A DNA stretch of 64,000 nucleotides from Bacillota bacterium (GCA_028719885.1 JAQYLT010000019.1:33661-97660); one strand, 5' to 3'; positions 1 to 7,863 are shown, counted from the first letter of the stretch. The notes: generated from the letters alone by a model not told the origin. Translations and numbers: made by a program.

Positions 1-2
1 AA

Positions 3-56
3 GAAGCTGCATCCAAAACATTCGGTCATGTGATGGGAGGAGGCGCCGATGCATGA
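3..56 (+). CDS. C-terminal end of an upstream prophage gene (partial)
   Basis: The frame beginning at base 3 encodes 17 residues ending GGGADA and stops at a TGA that overlaps the next start codon as ATGA. That overlap is the usual coupling pattern in this cluster, so I prefer this frame over the one that stops at base 33. Too little is present to name the protein. Confidence 0.4.
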   Translation, partial: EAASKTFGHVMGGGADA

Positions 57-316
57 CAATAGCTGATCGTATCTGCTCCATGAGCTGGGAAGAAAAGCGG
101 GAAGCTCTCATTGAGTATTTCTCAAAGTGGGCGGATATTGGTGATAGCTACATTTTCGACCTCACACGCGTAAAAGAGGCTTTTGCAATTGGAACTATGG
201 ACTTAGATGATTTCGTGGAATGGGACGAAGAAAGAATCGCTATGCTCGTTGATGAATTCCTTGAGTGGTTACAGAAGCCTGTGGAGGTGAGTGCTGACAA
301 TGTCAAAGAAAGTTAA
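53..316 (+). CDS. Small acidic phage protein, WLQ-tail family
   Basis: An 87-residue acidic protein of unknown function, preceded by GGGAGGAGG. It begins with a TIADRI segment and ends with LEWLQKPVEV. The gene at 488-742 has the related pieces NADRI near its start and LEWLQEPAE at its end, so the two look like diverged members of one phage family. It overlaps the upstream gene by ATGA and is followed by the Cys-rich gene at 300. The position in an early cluster of tiny genes suggests an accessory role. Confidence 0.7.
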   Translation: MTIADRICSMSWEEKREALIEYFSKWADIGDSYIFDLTRVKEAFAIGTMDLDDFVEWDEERIAMLVDEFLEWLQKPVEVSADNVKES

Positions 317-491
317 GCCAAAGAAAAAGCAGTCAAAAATCTTCTGCGACCCCGCTGTTTGTGATAACTGCCAGTACATCTGTGAGGGGGACTTCATTTG
401 TGATAAAAAGCCGGTACCTGTTATGGTTATATCAGACTGGGAACCGACTTTGGACTATGCGTGGTGCACAAGAAAGGGCAGTGCAAAATGA
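300..491 (+). CDS. Small Cys-rich phage protein
   Basis: A 63-residue protein with a Lys-rich start (KKVKPKKKQ) and five to six cysteines, including CDNCQYIC, which suggests metal binding. ATG 300 is chosen over an upstream in-frame codon because GGAGGTGAG lies at the right distance. The gene overlaps the previous one by 17 bases and the next by ATGA. Function unknown. Confidence 0.65.
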   Translation: MSKKVKPKKKQSKIFCDPAVCDNCQYICEGDFICDKKPVPVMVISDWEPTLDYAWCTRKGSAK

Positions 492-742
492 AATGTTATA
501 ACTGTAAGAAGCTCGGCGACTGTGCCTCTGGAAGCGGGCTTGTATGGCCCTGCGGTGCTTATGCGCCTAAGACCGTCACAAACGCCGACAGAATTCGAGC
601 AATGAATAACTATGAGCTTGCCGTATTCTTTGCCAAGACTAAGGCTGCTTTATATCGAGCAGATCTGCCTGTAATTGCTTATAGCACACAAGATATGAAA
701 GATAACCTGGAATGGCTTCAGGAACCGGCGGAAGGAGAATGA
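488..742 (+). CDS. Small phage protein with N-terminal Cys cluster, WLQ-tail family
   Basis: An 84-residue protein starting MKCYNCKKLGDC, a possible small zinc-binding knuckle, and ending LEWLQEPAEGE. The NADRI and WLQ segments resemble the gene at 53-316. The start is set by the ATGA overlap with the preceding stop. Function unknown; probably an early accessory gene. Confidence 0.65.
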   Translation: MKCYNCKKLGDCASGSGLVWPCGAYAPKTVTNADRIRAMNNYELAVFFAKTKAALYRADLPVIAYSTQDMKDNLEWLQEPAEGE

Positions 743-744
743 CT

Positions 745-1167
745 ATGCCATTACTTAACTACACGACGAAGGTCAATGTTTATACAACCATTGGCGAGAT
801 CCAGGCTCAGTTAGTTTCGCACGGTGCCAAGAGGATCATGCAGGACTACGATAATAAGGGGCACATATCCGCGCTGACCTTCCAAATCGACACTCCTGCC
901 GGGCTACGGGTTATCAGACTTCCGGCGAATGTGGATGCTGTCAGCAAGGTACTTGCCAAACAAAAGGTTAAGTGTGATCGTGAGCAGGCGGAGCGTGTGG
1001 CGTGGCGGATCGTCAAGGATTGGGTGGAAGCTCAGATGGCAATTCTGGAAAGCGAGATGGTACAGATTGATGAAATCTTTCTGCCATACATGGTCAACAA
1101 CAGCGGCCAGACGCTTTTCCAGGCGTATCGTAATAATCAGATTTTACTGGAAGGAGGATGTCAATGA
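745..1167 (+). CDS. Conserved hypothetical phage protein
   Basis: A 140-residue protein starting MPLLNYTTKV, with a predicted alpha/beta N-terminal half and a helical C-terminal half (WRIVKDWVEAQMAIL). ATG 745 is preferred over ATG 739 because GAAGGAG is then seven bases away. It looks like a conserved gut-phage accessory protein, but I cannot assign a function. Confidence 0.65.
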   Translation: MPLLNYTTKVNVYTTIGEIQAQLVSHGAKRIMQDYDNKGHISALTFQIDTPAGLRVIRLPANVDAVSKVLAKQKVKCDREQAERVAWRIVKDWVEAQMAILESEMVQIDEIFLPYMVNNSGQTLFQAYRNNQILLEGGCQ

Positions 1168-1850
1168 AACCTTTATATGTGCCGAAAGGCAAGGCAAAAG
1201 AATACGGCGATTATGCCGTGAATATCTACACCGGCTGCCCGCACCGATGCTATTACTGCTTCGCTCCATCTGTCCTGCACCGGGACAGGGAGGAGTTTCA
1301 CAGCCATGTGGAACCTCGTCCCGGAATCGTGGATGCCTTGAAAAAGCAGTTGGAGCGGGAAGGCGTGACCGGGAAGCTGATCCACCTGTGCTTCACCTGT
1401 GATCCGTATCCAGCTGGGTACGATACAACCGTCACCCGGGAGGTTATCAAGGTCATCAAGGAAAGCGGGAACCATGTGCAGATCCTCACAAAGGGAGACG
1501 GAACCCGGGACTTTGATCTGCTGGATGAGAATGACTGGTACGGGATTACAGTAGATGGTTCTATTCATTGGAGCAATGATTTGGATTCCTGTATTGCTGA
1601 CCTATGTGCAGCGAAGCAATCCGGGATTAAAACATGGGTGTCTTGTGAGCCTGTGATTTATGCCGGAGCTGTTCTTGAGTTTATCGAGGACTGTCATGAC
1701 ATCATCGACAAGGTAAAAATCGGGAAACTGAATTACTATCCGTCTACGATCAACTGGAAAGACTTCGGGCATGAAGCGGAACAGCTTTGCAAGGATCTGG
1801 GGATGGATTACTACATCAAGGAATCTCTGCGAAAGGAGATGGAGGGATGA
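1164..1850 (+). CDS. Radical SAM family protein, spore-photoproduct-lyase-like
   Basis: A 228-residue protein with the cluster CPHRCYYC (CX3CX2C) near residue 21, the [4Fe-4S]/SAM-binding signature of radical SAM enzymes. The TGCPHRCYYCF context and later CDPYP and LTKGDG segments resemble the SplB-like group. It lacks the length of true spore photoproduct lyase, so the substrate is unknown. AAGGAGG sits just before the start; an in-frame ATG six bases upstream is too close to it. The gene is embedded in the early prophage cluster, so a role in phage DNA or host nucleic acid modification is possible but not shown. Confidence 0.75.
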   Translation: MKPLYVPKGKAKEYGDYAVNIYTGCPHRCYYCFAPSVLHRDREEFHSHVEPRPGIVDALKKQLEREGVTGKLIHLCFTCDPYPAGYDTTVTREVIKVIKESGNHVQILTKGDGTRDFDLLDENDWYGITVDGSIHWSNDLDSCIADLCAAKQSGIKTWVSCEPVIYAGAVLEFIEDCHDIIDKVKIGKLNYYPSTINWKDFGHEAEQLCKDLGMDYYIKESLRKEMEG

Positions 1851-1851
1851 T

Positions 1852-2325
1852 ATGAAAGCTGTACTTATCAGCATCCGGCCTGAGTGGTGTGATCTGATTG
1901 CCAGAGGGGAGAAAACGCTGGAGGTCAGGAAGACCAGGCCGAAGATAGATACACCGTTCAAGTGCTACATATACAGAACAAAAGGAAAGGTGAAACATAT
2001 CTTGAACGGAAAATGGTTCAATATGCCTGTTGGAGGGTCTGTAATTGGCGAATTTATCTGTGATACATATGTCATTGATAGGACATTCGGCCATGATGCG
2101 CTTTTCAATGGTGCGGCGTGCATGACAGAAGTTGAATGCGCCGCATATTCCACTTGTTCTCCGATTTATGGATGGCACATATCCAATCTGAAAATCTATG
2201 AGAAGCCGAAGAAACTGAGAGATTTTACAGGTATCAAAACTATGCGGGACGGATTTGAATTGCGCGTACTTGAACGACCGCCTCAGAGCTGGTGCTATGT
2301 GATGGAGGTGAACTGCAATGGTTGA
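1852..2325 (+). CDS. ASCH/PUA-like phage protein
   Basis: A 157-residue protein starting with a pattern typical of ASCH-domain phage proteins (KAVLISIRPEWCDLIARGEK, then TLEVRKTRP). ASCH folds are PUA-related and bind RNA or nucleotides; some members are hydrolases of modified nucleosides. The specific role here is not evident. The start follows the radical SAM gene by one base and overlaps the next gene by eight bases. Confidence 0.7.
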   Translation: MKAVLISIRPEWCDLIARGEKTLEVRKTRPKIDTPFKCYIYRTKGKVKHILNGKWFNMPVGGSVIGEFICDTYVIDRTFGHDALFNGAACMTEVECAAYSTCSPIYGWHISNLKIYEKPKKLRDFTGIKTMRDGFELRVLERPPQSWCYVMEVNCNG

Positions 2326-2719
2326 ACAGAAAGTTCTGAATGATCTATTCTCAGCCTTCCCGGATGCCATTCTGAACCGGCATTTGGAGTTCGTTGCTGA
2401 TCCGCATAGGCGGGTAAATTCCTACTTCCGGCTTGATAACTGCGAGACCAGAGAGGATGTAGTGGCAAAGCTGCTGGAATGGCTTTCCCGCGAAGCCTTC
2501 AAAAGCCAACATTTTGATGCAGCGTGGAGGAATGCTCAGGTACATAAGTACCATCTTGACGGTATCAACCAGTTCTGCGGCACTTCTTTTACGCCGGAGG
2601 AAATGGAGCTGATTTACACGAAGCTCGGAAACTGTATTCGGCATCAGAAAACGCTAGAATTCATCCGCAGCGGATACGATATGGATGTACTGCGAAACAA
2701 GGAGGAAGCAAAATGTTGA
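2318..2719 (+). CDS. Hypothetical phage protein
   Basis: A 133-residue, mostly helical protein with no motif I recognise. GGAGGTGAA precedes the ATG. It overlaps both neighbours (eight bases before, seven after), consistent with one translationally coupled early transcript. Confidence 0.65.
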   Translation: MVEQKVLNDLFSAFPDAILNRHLEFVADPHRRVNSYFRLDNCETREDVVAKLLEWLSREAFKSQHFDAAWRNAQVHKYHLDGINQFCGTSFTPEEMELIYTKLGNCIRHQKTLEFIRSGYDMDVLRNKEEAKC

Positions 2720-2892
2720 AACCGGGAGATAAGGTTGTAATGAACGACCTCTACTATGTAAGCGAGGAAAACCGTGGGAAGGTCTGGACGGTTCGGTCTG
2801 AACCGTGGGTCTGTTGCGGCACCTTGGTGGTCAAACTGGAGGGAAAAGCCGGCGGCTATGCTGTCGATGGGCTGGATAAGGTAGAGGACTGA
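2713..2892 (+). CDS. Small SH3-like beta protein (59 aa)
   Basis: A short frame from ATG 2713 to TGA 2890-2892 encodes 59 residues starting MLKPGDKVVMNDLYYV and ending LDKVED. The PGDKVV...VWTV pattern and alternating hydrophobics suggest a small beta barrel of the KOW/SH3 type. ACAAGGAGGAAGC precedes the start and the gene fills the space between its neighbours exactly, so it is probably real despite its length. Confidence 0.65.
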   Translation: MLKPGDKVVMNDLYYVSEENRGKVWTVRSEPWVCCGTLVVKLEGKAGGYAVDGLDKVED

Positions 2893-2895
2893 TCC

Positions 2896-3108
2896 ATGTC
2901 CGAAATAATATACCTGGAAGATCTCCCAGATTGCGAAACCTGCCATGACCCAACGAAACGGAGGGATGGGGTAATCTTCGATTGCCCCGGCCCCGGAGAA
3001 ATCACACCTACCTATACCTGCGAGAATAAGTCATGCCAGCGAAAATGGAATGCAGTTGGTTTGTTTATCCTACGGAGGGAAATGGCGGATAAGGAGGACA
3101 AGCAATGA
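2896..3108 (+). CDS. Small zinc-ribbon-like phage protein
   Basis: A 70-residue protein with three cysteine groups (CETCHD, DCPG, CENKSC) and a basic C-terminal half. The spacing suggests a small zinc ribbon, often a nucleic-acid-binding accessory factor. It begins three bases after the previous stop and overlaps the next start by ATGA. Confidence 0.6.
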   Translation: MSEIIYLEDLPDCETCHDPTKRRDGVIFDCPGPGEITPTYTCENKSCQRKWNAVGLFILRREMADKEDKQ

Positions 3109-3443
3109 AAGCATGGATTGTCAGAGAAAAAGGCGAATTCTTTTGTGCAGTTGTTTTTGCTGAAACAAGGAGTAAGGCAAAAGTGGCTGCTATGGGTACA
3201 GATGTCTGTGAAAATGCCGACTATGTTGACATTATGGTCAGAAGGGCTCCTACTGCGGATCAGTACTACAAACCCGGGAAACGGGAACTTAACTGGTACG
3301 ATGCGGAAGATCGCATTGTTATGGTCAGGGACTTGGGTTTTACCTGTGACTATGATGGCATCGACCCAGATGCGTGCGCAAGATGCCCGGCAAGAGATTA
3401 TTGCGATTACTACGCTGATATGGATTCGGAGGAAGCGGAATGA
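3105..3443 (+). CDS. Hypothetical phage protein with C-terminal Cys cluster
   Basis: A 112-residue protein. The N-terminal half resembles a small alpha/beta domain (MKAWIVREKGEFFCAVVFAE). The C-terminal part is Cys- and Asp-rich (CARCPARDYC), a probable metal site. It overlaps both flanking genes by ATGA. Function unknown. Confidence 0.65.
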   Translation: MKAWIVREKGEFFCAVVFAETRSKAKVAAMGTDVCENADYVDIMVRRAPTADQYYKPGKRELNWYDAEDRIVMVRDLGFTCDYDGIDPDACARCPARDYCDYYADMDSEEAE

Positions 3444-4129
3444 GCGTTAAATCTGAAATTGCCGAAAGGCTACGCCGGGAGAAGGCGAAGAACCTTCGGT
3501 ACAAACGAGCGATTTCCGCAGATCTGAACTTGGAAACCATCACATCCAGCCTGTGGGAAATGCAGGAAGCGGCTTCCAATATACGGTGGTGGTGCACTGA
3601 TGTGGACGAAACTATGCTGGACGAGCTGATCGGCGACGAGGAAGAATCCTTTGAGCTGAAAATGGCGTTTTCCACGCTGGACGCTGACTGCTACCAGATG
3701 ATTGAAGATTTGGATAATCAATGGATTCCTGAGTGCTTCGATGTATTCTTCGGCGCCATTACGCCGGGACGGATGATGGGATATGATTCCTATGAGGGAG
3801 ATTACTTCGGCTTGGAGGACGGCTATGAAACCGAACTTGCCCAGCGGGAAACCCGGGAGCGATTGAAGAGGTACACAAAAGACGATCTTATTGATGCCTT
3901 CCGCACCTGTTTCCGGCTGGCGGTAAATTACATCAATATTCGGAATCGGTACGATGGTCTGAAAAGCTACATAGACATTCTGAATGGCGTGAATACTGGT
4001 TTCCTCTCTGAGGTAAAGCGTATCGAAGAACTTTACGAAAAAGTTGCCGAAGGACACGCATCATGGGATGAAAAAAAGGAATTCGACCGGCTGACCAGTA
4101 ATATGCCTGATGAAGTATGGATTCAGTAA
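3440..4129 (+). CDS. Hypothetical acidic phage protein
   Basis: A 229-residue protein with an N-terminal helix rich in charged residues (RLRREKAKNLRYKRAI) and long acidic helical stretches afterwards. I see no catalytic signature. The ATGA overlap with the preceding gene fixes the start. It is the longest unknown in the early cluster and is followed by GGAGG for the next gene. Confidence 0.65.
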   Translation: MSVKSEIAERLRREKAKNLRYKRAISADLNLETITSSLWEMQEAASNIRWWCTDVDETMLDELIGDEEESFELKMAFSTLDADCYQMIEDLDNQWIPECFDVFFGAITPGRMMGYDSYEGDYFGLEDGYETELAQRETRERLKRYTKDDLIDAFRTCFRLAVNYINIRNRYDGLKSYIDILNGVNTGFLSEVKRIEELYEKVAEGHASWDEKKEFDRLTSNMPDEVWIQ

Positions 4130-4139
4130 GGAGGTTTGA

Positions 4140-4364
4140 ATGGTAAAAATAGGACAGAAGATGATGCTTTCCATTTACACCGAAACAGAACAGCGGGGAA
4201 CGAGCAAAACAGCGGTCAAAATTTATGCAGAGGGGATCTGCGTTTATGTACATCCTTTGAATCGGTTCTGCGTTTTTGATTTCGGCTGGTTCCGGGAGAG
4301 CTTTACAGAGCGGGAAATTGAAAAACGAGCCAAGAGAACGGGAGGCGATCAACATGAGCATTGA
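4140..4364 (+). CDS. Small hypothetical phage protein
   Basis: A 74-residue protein preceded by AAGGAGGTTTGA. No recognised motif. It overlaps the start of the next gene by 11 bases. Confidence 0.6.
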   Translation: MVKIGQKMMLSIYTETEQRGTSKTAVKIYAEGICVYVHPLNRFCVFDFGWFRESFTEREIEKRAKRTGGDQHEH

Positions 4365-4569
4365 CCGTAGAACCAGATACAGCTGGTTTTGTGTGTGCGA
4401 CTGCTGCGAAGCGGAAATCAGCGGCGGCACCTGCTTCCAGGATGCGGTTGCAGCCAGAAAGAAGGAGGGGTGGAGGAGCATAAGGGATGAATCCGGGGAA
4501 TGGATGGACCTGTGCCTGGATTGCCAAAAGACCATGAAGGAGGCGGGAAATCATGGGAAAAACCAGTAA
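4354..4569 (+). CDS. Small zinc-finger-like phage protein
   Basis: A 71-residue protein starting MSIDRRTRYSWFC, with two Cys pairs (CDCC near residue 15 and CLDC near 56) arranged as a two-part zinc site. ATG 4354 is chosen because GGGAGGCGATC precedes it. Its 3' end overlaps the ArpU-like gene by 17 bases. Confidence 0.65.
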   Translation: MSIDRRTRYSWFCVCDCCEAEISGGTCFQDAVAARKKEGWRSIRDESGEWMDLCLDCQKTMKEAGNHGKNQ

Positions 4570-5128
4570 GACGAATTTGCCGAAGGAAACGGTGGAAGCG
4601 ATTGCCTCCATAGCCGGAAAGGCTGGGGCGAAGGCGGCAGCAGAGTTTATTGCCCAGGAGCGGAAACGTGAAAAAGAATCCCGGTATGACCGCCGGCTTG
4701 GGAATACAAAGCTGCTGCTGGAGAACTACCGGATGTTCAAGGAGCATTGCTCCAGGGCGGTATTTGATTCCTCCCAACTGGACGAGAACGCCATTGACAT
4801 CCTAGACCTGATGTGGGGCCGGGATGGTGATGTGTTCGTGGAATCCATCAAGAAATCTGCTCAAAGGACCCAAATCATCCTTCGGCACATCGATGAAATG
4901 CTGGATGCCTATGCTGGTTTGTGTAAATTATCAGGCCGGGAGGAGGAAATGCGGCGTATGCGCGCTGTGCTTGCGCTCTATATTGAAAATCCAGGTAAGA
5001 CAATTCAGGAGATTTCCGAACTTGAAAAGGTCAATACCAGCACGATTTACCGTGATATTGCCATTGCAACGGAGAAATTGACAGGTTTGATTTTTGGACT
5101 TGACGGCCTTAATTCTGCCGTAATCTAA
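4553..5128 (+). CDS. ArpU-like phage late transcription regulator
   Basis: A 191-residue helical protein. The C-terminal third has a helix-turn-helix of the sigma-region-4 type (TIQEISELEKVNTSTIYRD), the layout of the ArpU/late-regulator proteins that sit just before the packaging operon in Gram-positive phages. It is the last gene before a strong promoter (5177-5205) and a terminator (5232-5256). I infer that it switches on late genes, either by activating that promoter or by letting polymerase pass the terminator. The mechanism is not visible in the sequence. Confidence 0.7.
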   Translation: MGKTSKTNLPKETVEAIASIAGKAGAKAAAEFIAQERKREKESRYDRRLGNTKLLLENYRMFKEHCSRAVFDSSQLDENAIDILDLMWGRDGDVFVESIKKSAQRTQIILRHIDEMLDAYAGLCKLSGREEEMRRMRAVLALYIENPGKTIQEISELEKVNTSTIYRDIAIATEKLTGLIFGLDGLNSAVI

Positions 5129-5176
5129 GCCAACGAATACCAATCTGTTGTAATCTGACGTGCGAAAAAGTTAGAA

Positions 5177-5205
5177 TTGACTTGCATATATATCTGTGAT
5201 AATAT
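5177..5205 (+). promoter_or_regulatory. Near-consensus sigma-A promoter before the late operon
   Basis: TTGACT (5177-5182), a 17-base spacer and TAATAT (5200-5205). Transcription would begin near 5212, only about 20 bases before a strong hairpin terminator. It lies directly downstream of the ArpU-like gene and upstream of the late genes. Confidence 0.7.
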
Positions 5206-5231
5206 TTATGCTGTAAATTCTTGATCAGCCA

Positions 5232-5261
5232 GAGGCACCCGTTTTTCGGGTGCCTCAATCT
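5232..5261 (+). terminator. Intrinsic terminator just after the late promoter
   Basis: A perfect 10-bp stem (5232-5241 with 5247-5256) with a TTTTT loop, followed by AATCTATTTTT. It could end transcription from the early genes and also cut short RNAs started at 5212. The late genes downstream would then need read-through or another promoter. Confidence 0.75.
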
Positions 5262-5368
5262 ATTTTTGGGAGGGTAGAATTTGTGCCGGGTCGCTCCTTA
5301 TCGGCACGCCCATACGAGAACCATTCGCCCATGGTTCATCATTTAGGGTCAACAAAGGAGGCAACACA

Positions 5369-5440
5369 GTGCTATATAATATAGCAATAAATAGAAAGTG
5401 GAATCGATATGTTTGCGTGATGGGGGCTGGTTTGCCATGA
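5369..5440 (+). CDS. Possible 23-residue leader peptide coupled to the methyltransferase
   Basis: AAAGGAGGCAACACA precedes GTG 5369, which opens a 23-codon frame ending in a TGA (5438-5440) that overlaps the methyltransferase ATG as ATGA. It has the best ribosome site in this interval, so it may feed ribosomes into the methyltransferase. The peptide has no known motif and could be incidental. Confidence 0.35.
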   Translation: MLYNIAINRKWNRYVCVMGAGLP

Positions 5441-6672
5441 AAACCACAACCGAAATGCAACTCGTTTCCATATCAAAGCTGATCCCATATCAGAACAATG
5501 CTCGAACCCACTCTCCGGAGCAGATACGAAAACTCCGCTCATCTATACGTGAGTTTGGTTTTGTAAATCCTGTCATTATCGACCGTGACTATGGCGTAAT
5601 TGCCGGTCACGGTCGTGTTCTTGCGGCAAAGGAGGAAAACATCGCAGAGGTTCCATGTGTGTTCGTTGACCACCTCACAGAAGCGCAGAAGAAAGCATAC
5701 ATTCTGGCGGATAATCGTTTGGCATTGGATGCCGGGTGGGACGAAGAACTTCTCAGATTGGAGATTGAAGGATTACAGGAAGTTGGATTTGACCTGGAAT
5801 TTACAGGATTCACCCAAGAAGAACTCAATTCTTTATTTGAGATAGAACAAGTAAAAGAGGACGGGTTTGATGTTGAAGCAGCGCTCAAAAACGAGACCTT
5901 CTCAAAGACAGGCGATGTCTGGACGCTGGGGCGGCATCGGCTGGTCTGCGGTGACAGTACAAAAGCTGAAACTTATGAAACCCTGCTGGGTGATACCAGG
6001 GCAAATCTCATCATCACCGACCCTCCCTACAATGTGAACTATGAAGGGTCCGCCGGGAAAATCAAGAACGACAACATGGCCTCTGAGAAATTCTACCAGT
6101 TCCTTCTGGATGCGTTTTCCTGCATGGAGAAGGCTCTGGCGAATGACGGCAGCATCTATGTGTTCCATGCCGATACTGAAGGCCTAAACTTCCGTAGGGC
6201 CTTTGCCGATGCAGGATTCTACCTGTCCGGCTGCTGTATCTGGAAGAAGCAATCTCTGGTGCTTGGCCGCTCTCCCTACCAGTGGCAGCATGAGCCTGTG
6301 CTGTACGGCTGGAAGAAGAAAGGAAAGCACCAGTGGTATACCGGGCGGAAGGAGTCCACTATCTGGGAGTTCGACAAACCAAAGAAAAACGGTGACCACC
6401 CCACAATGAAGCCAATCCCCCTTATTGAATATCCAATTAAGAATTCTTCCATGAGCAATGCGGTTGTGCTAGACCCATTCGGCGGTTCCGGATCGACGCT
6501 CATAGCCTGTGAGCAGACCGACCGTATCTGCCGCACCATCGAACTGGACGAAAAGTTCTGCGATGTCATTGTACGCAGATTCATTGAGCTGGTCGGCTCG
6601 GAGGAGAATGTCAGTGTCCTGCGTGACGGGAAGGAATACAAGTTCAGCGAGGTGTTCCATGGAGACGAATAA
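5437..6672 (+). CDS. ParB-domain DNA methyltransferase (N6-adenine/N4-cytosine type)
   Basis: A 411-residue fusion. Residues 1-110 form a ParB/Srx-like nuclease domain with the GHGR motif. Residues about 140-400 form an SAM-dependent amino-methyltransferase with the catalytic DPPY (TDPPYN) preceding the SAM-binding motif DPFGGSGST, the order of the beta class. Such proteins are common at the head of phage late operons and probably methylate phage DNA against restriction or help couple replication and packaging. ATG 5437 is preferred to the GTG at 5398 because of the GGGGG upstream and the ATGA coupling. Recognition sequence unknown. Confidence 0.85.
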   Translation: MKTTTEMQLVSISKLIPYQNNARTHSPEQIRKLRSSIREFGFVNPVIIDRDYGVIAGHGRVLAAKEENIAEVPCVFVDHLTEAQKKAYILADNRLALDAGWDEELLRLEIEGLQEVGFDLEFTGFTQEELNSLFEIEQVKEDGFDVEAALKNETFSKTGDVWTLGRHRLVCGDSTKAETYETLLGDTRANLIITDPPYNVNYEGSAGKIKNDNMASEKFYQFLLDAFSCMEKALANDGSIYVFHADTEGLNFRRAFADAGFYLSGCCIWKKQSLVLGRSPYQWQHEPVLYGWKKKGKHQWYTGRKESTIWEFDKPKKNGDHPTMKPIPLIEYPIKNSSMSNAVVLDPFGGSGSTLIACEQTDRICRTIELDEKFCDVIVRRFIELVGSEENVSVLRDGKEYKFSEVFHGDE

Positions 6673-6730
6673 GACGGAATACCATGCGCCATCGGACATC
6701 GCCTGGGTGTCAGAGGTAGGTAGGAAATAG
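6659..6730 (+). CDS. Possible 23-residue ORF overlapping the methyltransferase end
   Basis: ATG 6659 opens a short frame (METNKTEY...) ending at TAG 6728-6730. It has no clear ribosome site and overlaps the methyltransferase by 14 bases. It may be a remnant of a longer gene. Weak support. Confidence 0.2.
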   Translation: METNKTEYHAPSDIAWVSEVGRK

Positions 6731-6747
6731 CACAGTTACTGCATCCT

Positions 6748-6822
6748 ATTTTTGGTAGTATTACAGTGCAGAATTATCTTGATATCTGTTTCGCTCTGAG
6801 CGAATATGTGACTACCAAAAAT
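6748..6822. repeat. 12-bp inverted repeat with nested hairpin before gene 6839
   Basis: ATTTTTGGTAGT at 6748-6759 is exactly complementary to ACTACCAAAAAT at 6811-6822. A second hairpin (TTCGCT, loop CTG, AGCGAA) lies inside near 6790-6804. The AAGGAGG of the next gene begins just after the right arm. It could be an mRNA structure that controls the following genes, or a protein-binding site. Confidence 0.55.
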
Positions 6823-6838
6823 GAAGGAGGTTTCAACC

Positions 6839-7513
6839 ATGACAATCACAATCAACGCGCAAGGTTCGGAACGCAAGCGGCTGGTGCAGTGCATTTCCAA
6901 GTGGCTCGGCTATAAACCAAATTACCTGGGAGCACCAACCTTTTCCTACCAGGTCGATTCCTTCACCATCGAGAAAAACGGCAATCTCACATTTGATGAC
7001 AGCGCCGACAGCGAGGTAATCGAGCGGCTTCTTCAGCACATCTACGATGAGGGCTTCGACATCGACCAGAGCCACACCGAGGACGAGGAGGAACCCACCC
7101 AAGTCTGCATTTCTTTGCCGCGAAGCCGGTTCACCAACAGCAGTCTGGAGAATCTCAAAGCAATCCTGACTGCCAAGGGTGGCCTGATTCAAAAAGCCTT
7201 GGGTGTGCGCAGCCTGCCCGTGGAGGTCACGGAGGATAAGGTGTCCTTCCCCTGGTTCTCCGAGATGCCCACACCGGAAGAATTGTCCGCCTATGAGATG
7301 TTCATCTGCAAGCTCTGTGAGATGGCTGGGAATCAGAAGCGGATCACCGCCAAAGAGAAAGCTGTGGATAACGAAAAGTATGCCTTCCGCTGCTTCCTTC
7401 TCCGGCTGGGGTTCATTGGAACTGAGCATAAGCAGACCAGAAAAATCCTGCTCCGCAATCTGGCCGGCAGTTCCGCTTTCAAAGACGGACAGCCCAAGGA
7501 GGTGGAATCATGA
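6839..7513 (+). CDS. Conserved phage/ICE protein of the 'virulence-related' family
   Basis: A 224-residue protein. The start (ITINAQGSERKRLVQ, then GAPTFSYQVDSFTIEKNG) matches a family widespread in clostridial phages and conjugative elements and often labelled virulence-related, although no biochemical role is known to me. GGAGGTTTCAACC precedes ATG 6839. It overlaps the DUF4314 gene by ATGA, so the two are probably co-translated. The label should not be read as evidence for virulence. Confidence 0.7.
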   Translation: MTITINAQGSERKRLVQCISKWLGYKPNYLGAPTFSYQVDSFTIEKNGNLTFDDSADSEVIERLLQHIYDEGFDIDQSHTEDEEEPTQVCISLPRSRFTNSSLENLKAILTAKGGLIQKALGVRSLPVEVTEDKVSFPWFSEMPTPEELSAYEMFICKLCEMAGNQKRITAKEKAVDNEKYAFRCFLLRLGFIGTEHKQTRKILLRNLAGSSAFKDGQPKEVES

Positions 7514-7731
7514 GAATGATCTCAAAAGAAACCTTGCAGGCCCTCCGAGAACGCTATCCAAAGGGAACACGGGTGGAACTTGTACATATGGACGATGTTC
7601 AAGCCCCGCCTGTGGGCACAAAGGGTACCGTCAGTGGCGTGGACGATATGGGCAGCATCATGGTTGCCTGGGATAATGGCTGCGGACTGAGTGTGGCATA
7701 CGGTGTGGATGCCTGCAGGAAGGTGGAGTGA
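7510..7731 (+). CDS. DUF4314 family protein
   Basis: A 73-residue protein with the pattern YPKGTRVELVHMDD, VGTKGTV and VAWDNG typical of DUF4314, a small beta-barrel family found beside the preceding gene family in phages and integrative elements. The role is unknown. GGAGGTGGAATC precedes the start. Confidence 0.85.
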   Translation: MRMISKETLQALRERYPKGTRVELVHMDDVQAPPVGTKGTVSGVDDMGSIMVAWDNGCGLSVAYGVDACRKVE

Positions 7732-7791
7732 ATAACCTACCAATAAAACAGAGCAGTTACCTACAATAACGGAAGTGGAATATAGGAACAA

Positions 7792-7821
7792 CAGCAGGGG
7801 TTACATGCGTGGCCCCTGCTG
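7792..7821 (+). other. Hairpin before the terminase genes
   Basis: CAGCAGGGG (7792-7800) is complementary to CCCCTGCTG (7813-7821), a 9-bp stem with a 12-base loop. No U-run follows, so it is not a standard terminator. It may shape the leader of the terminase mRNA. Confidence 0.45.
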
Positions 7822-7863
7822 AACAACTTGAATCTCCAAAAATGCGAGGTGGTGATGTCGTGC

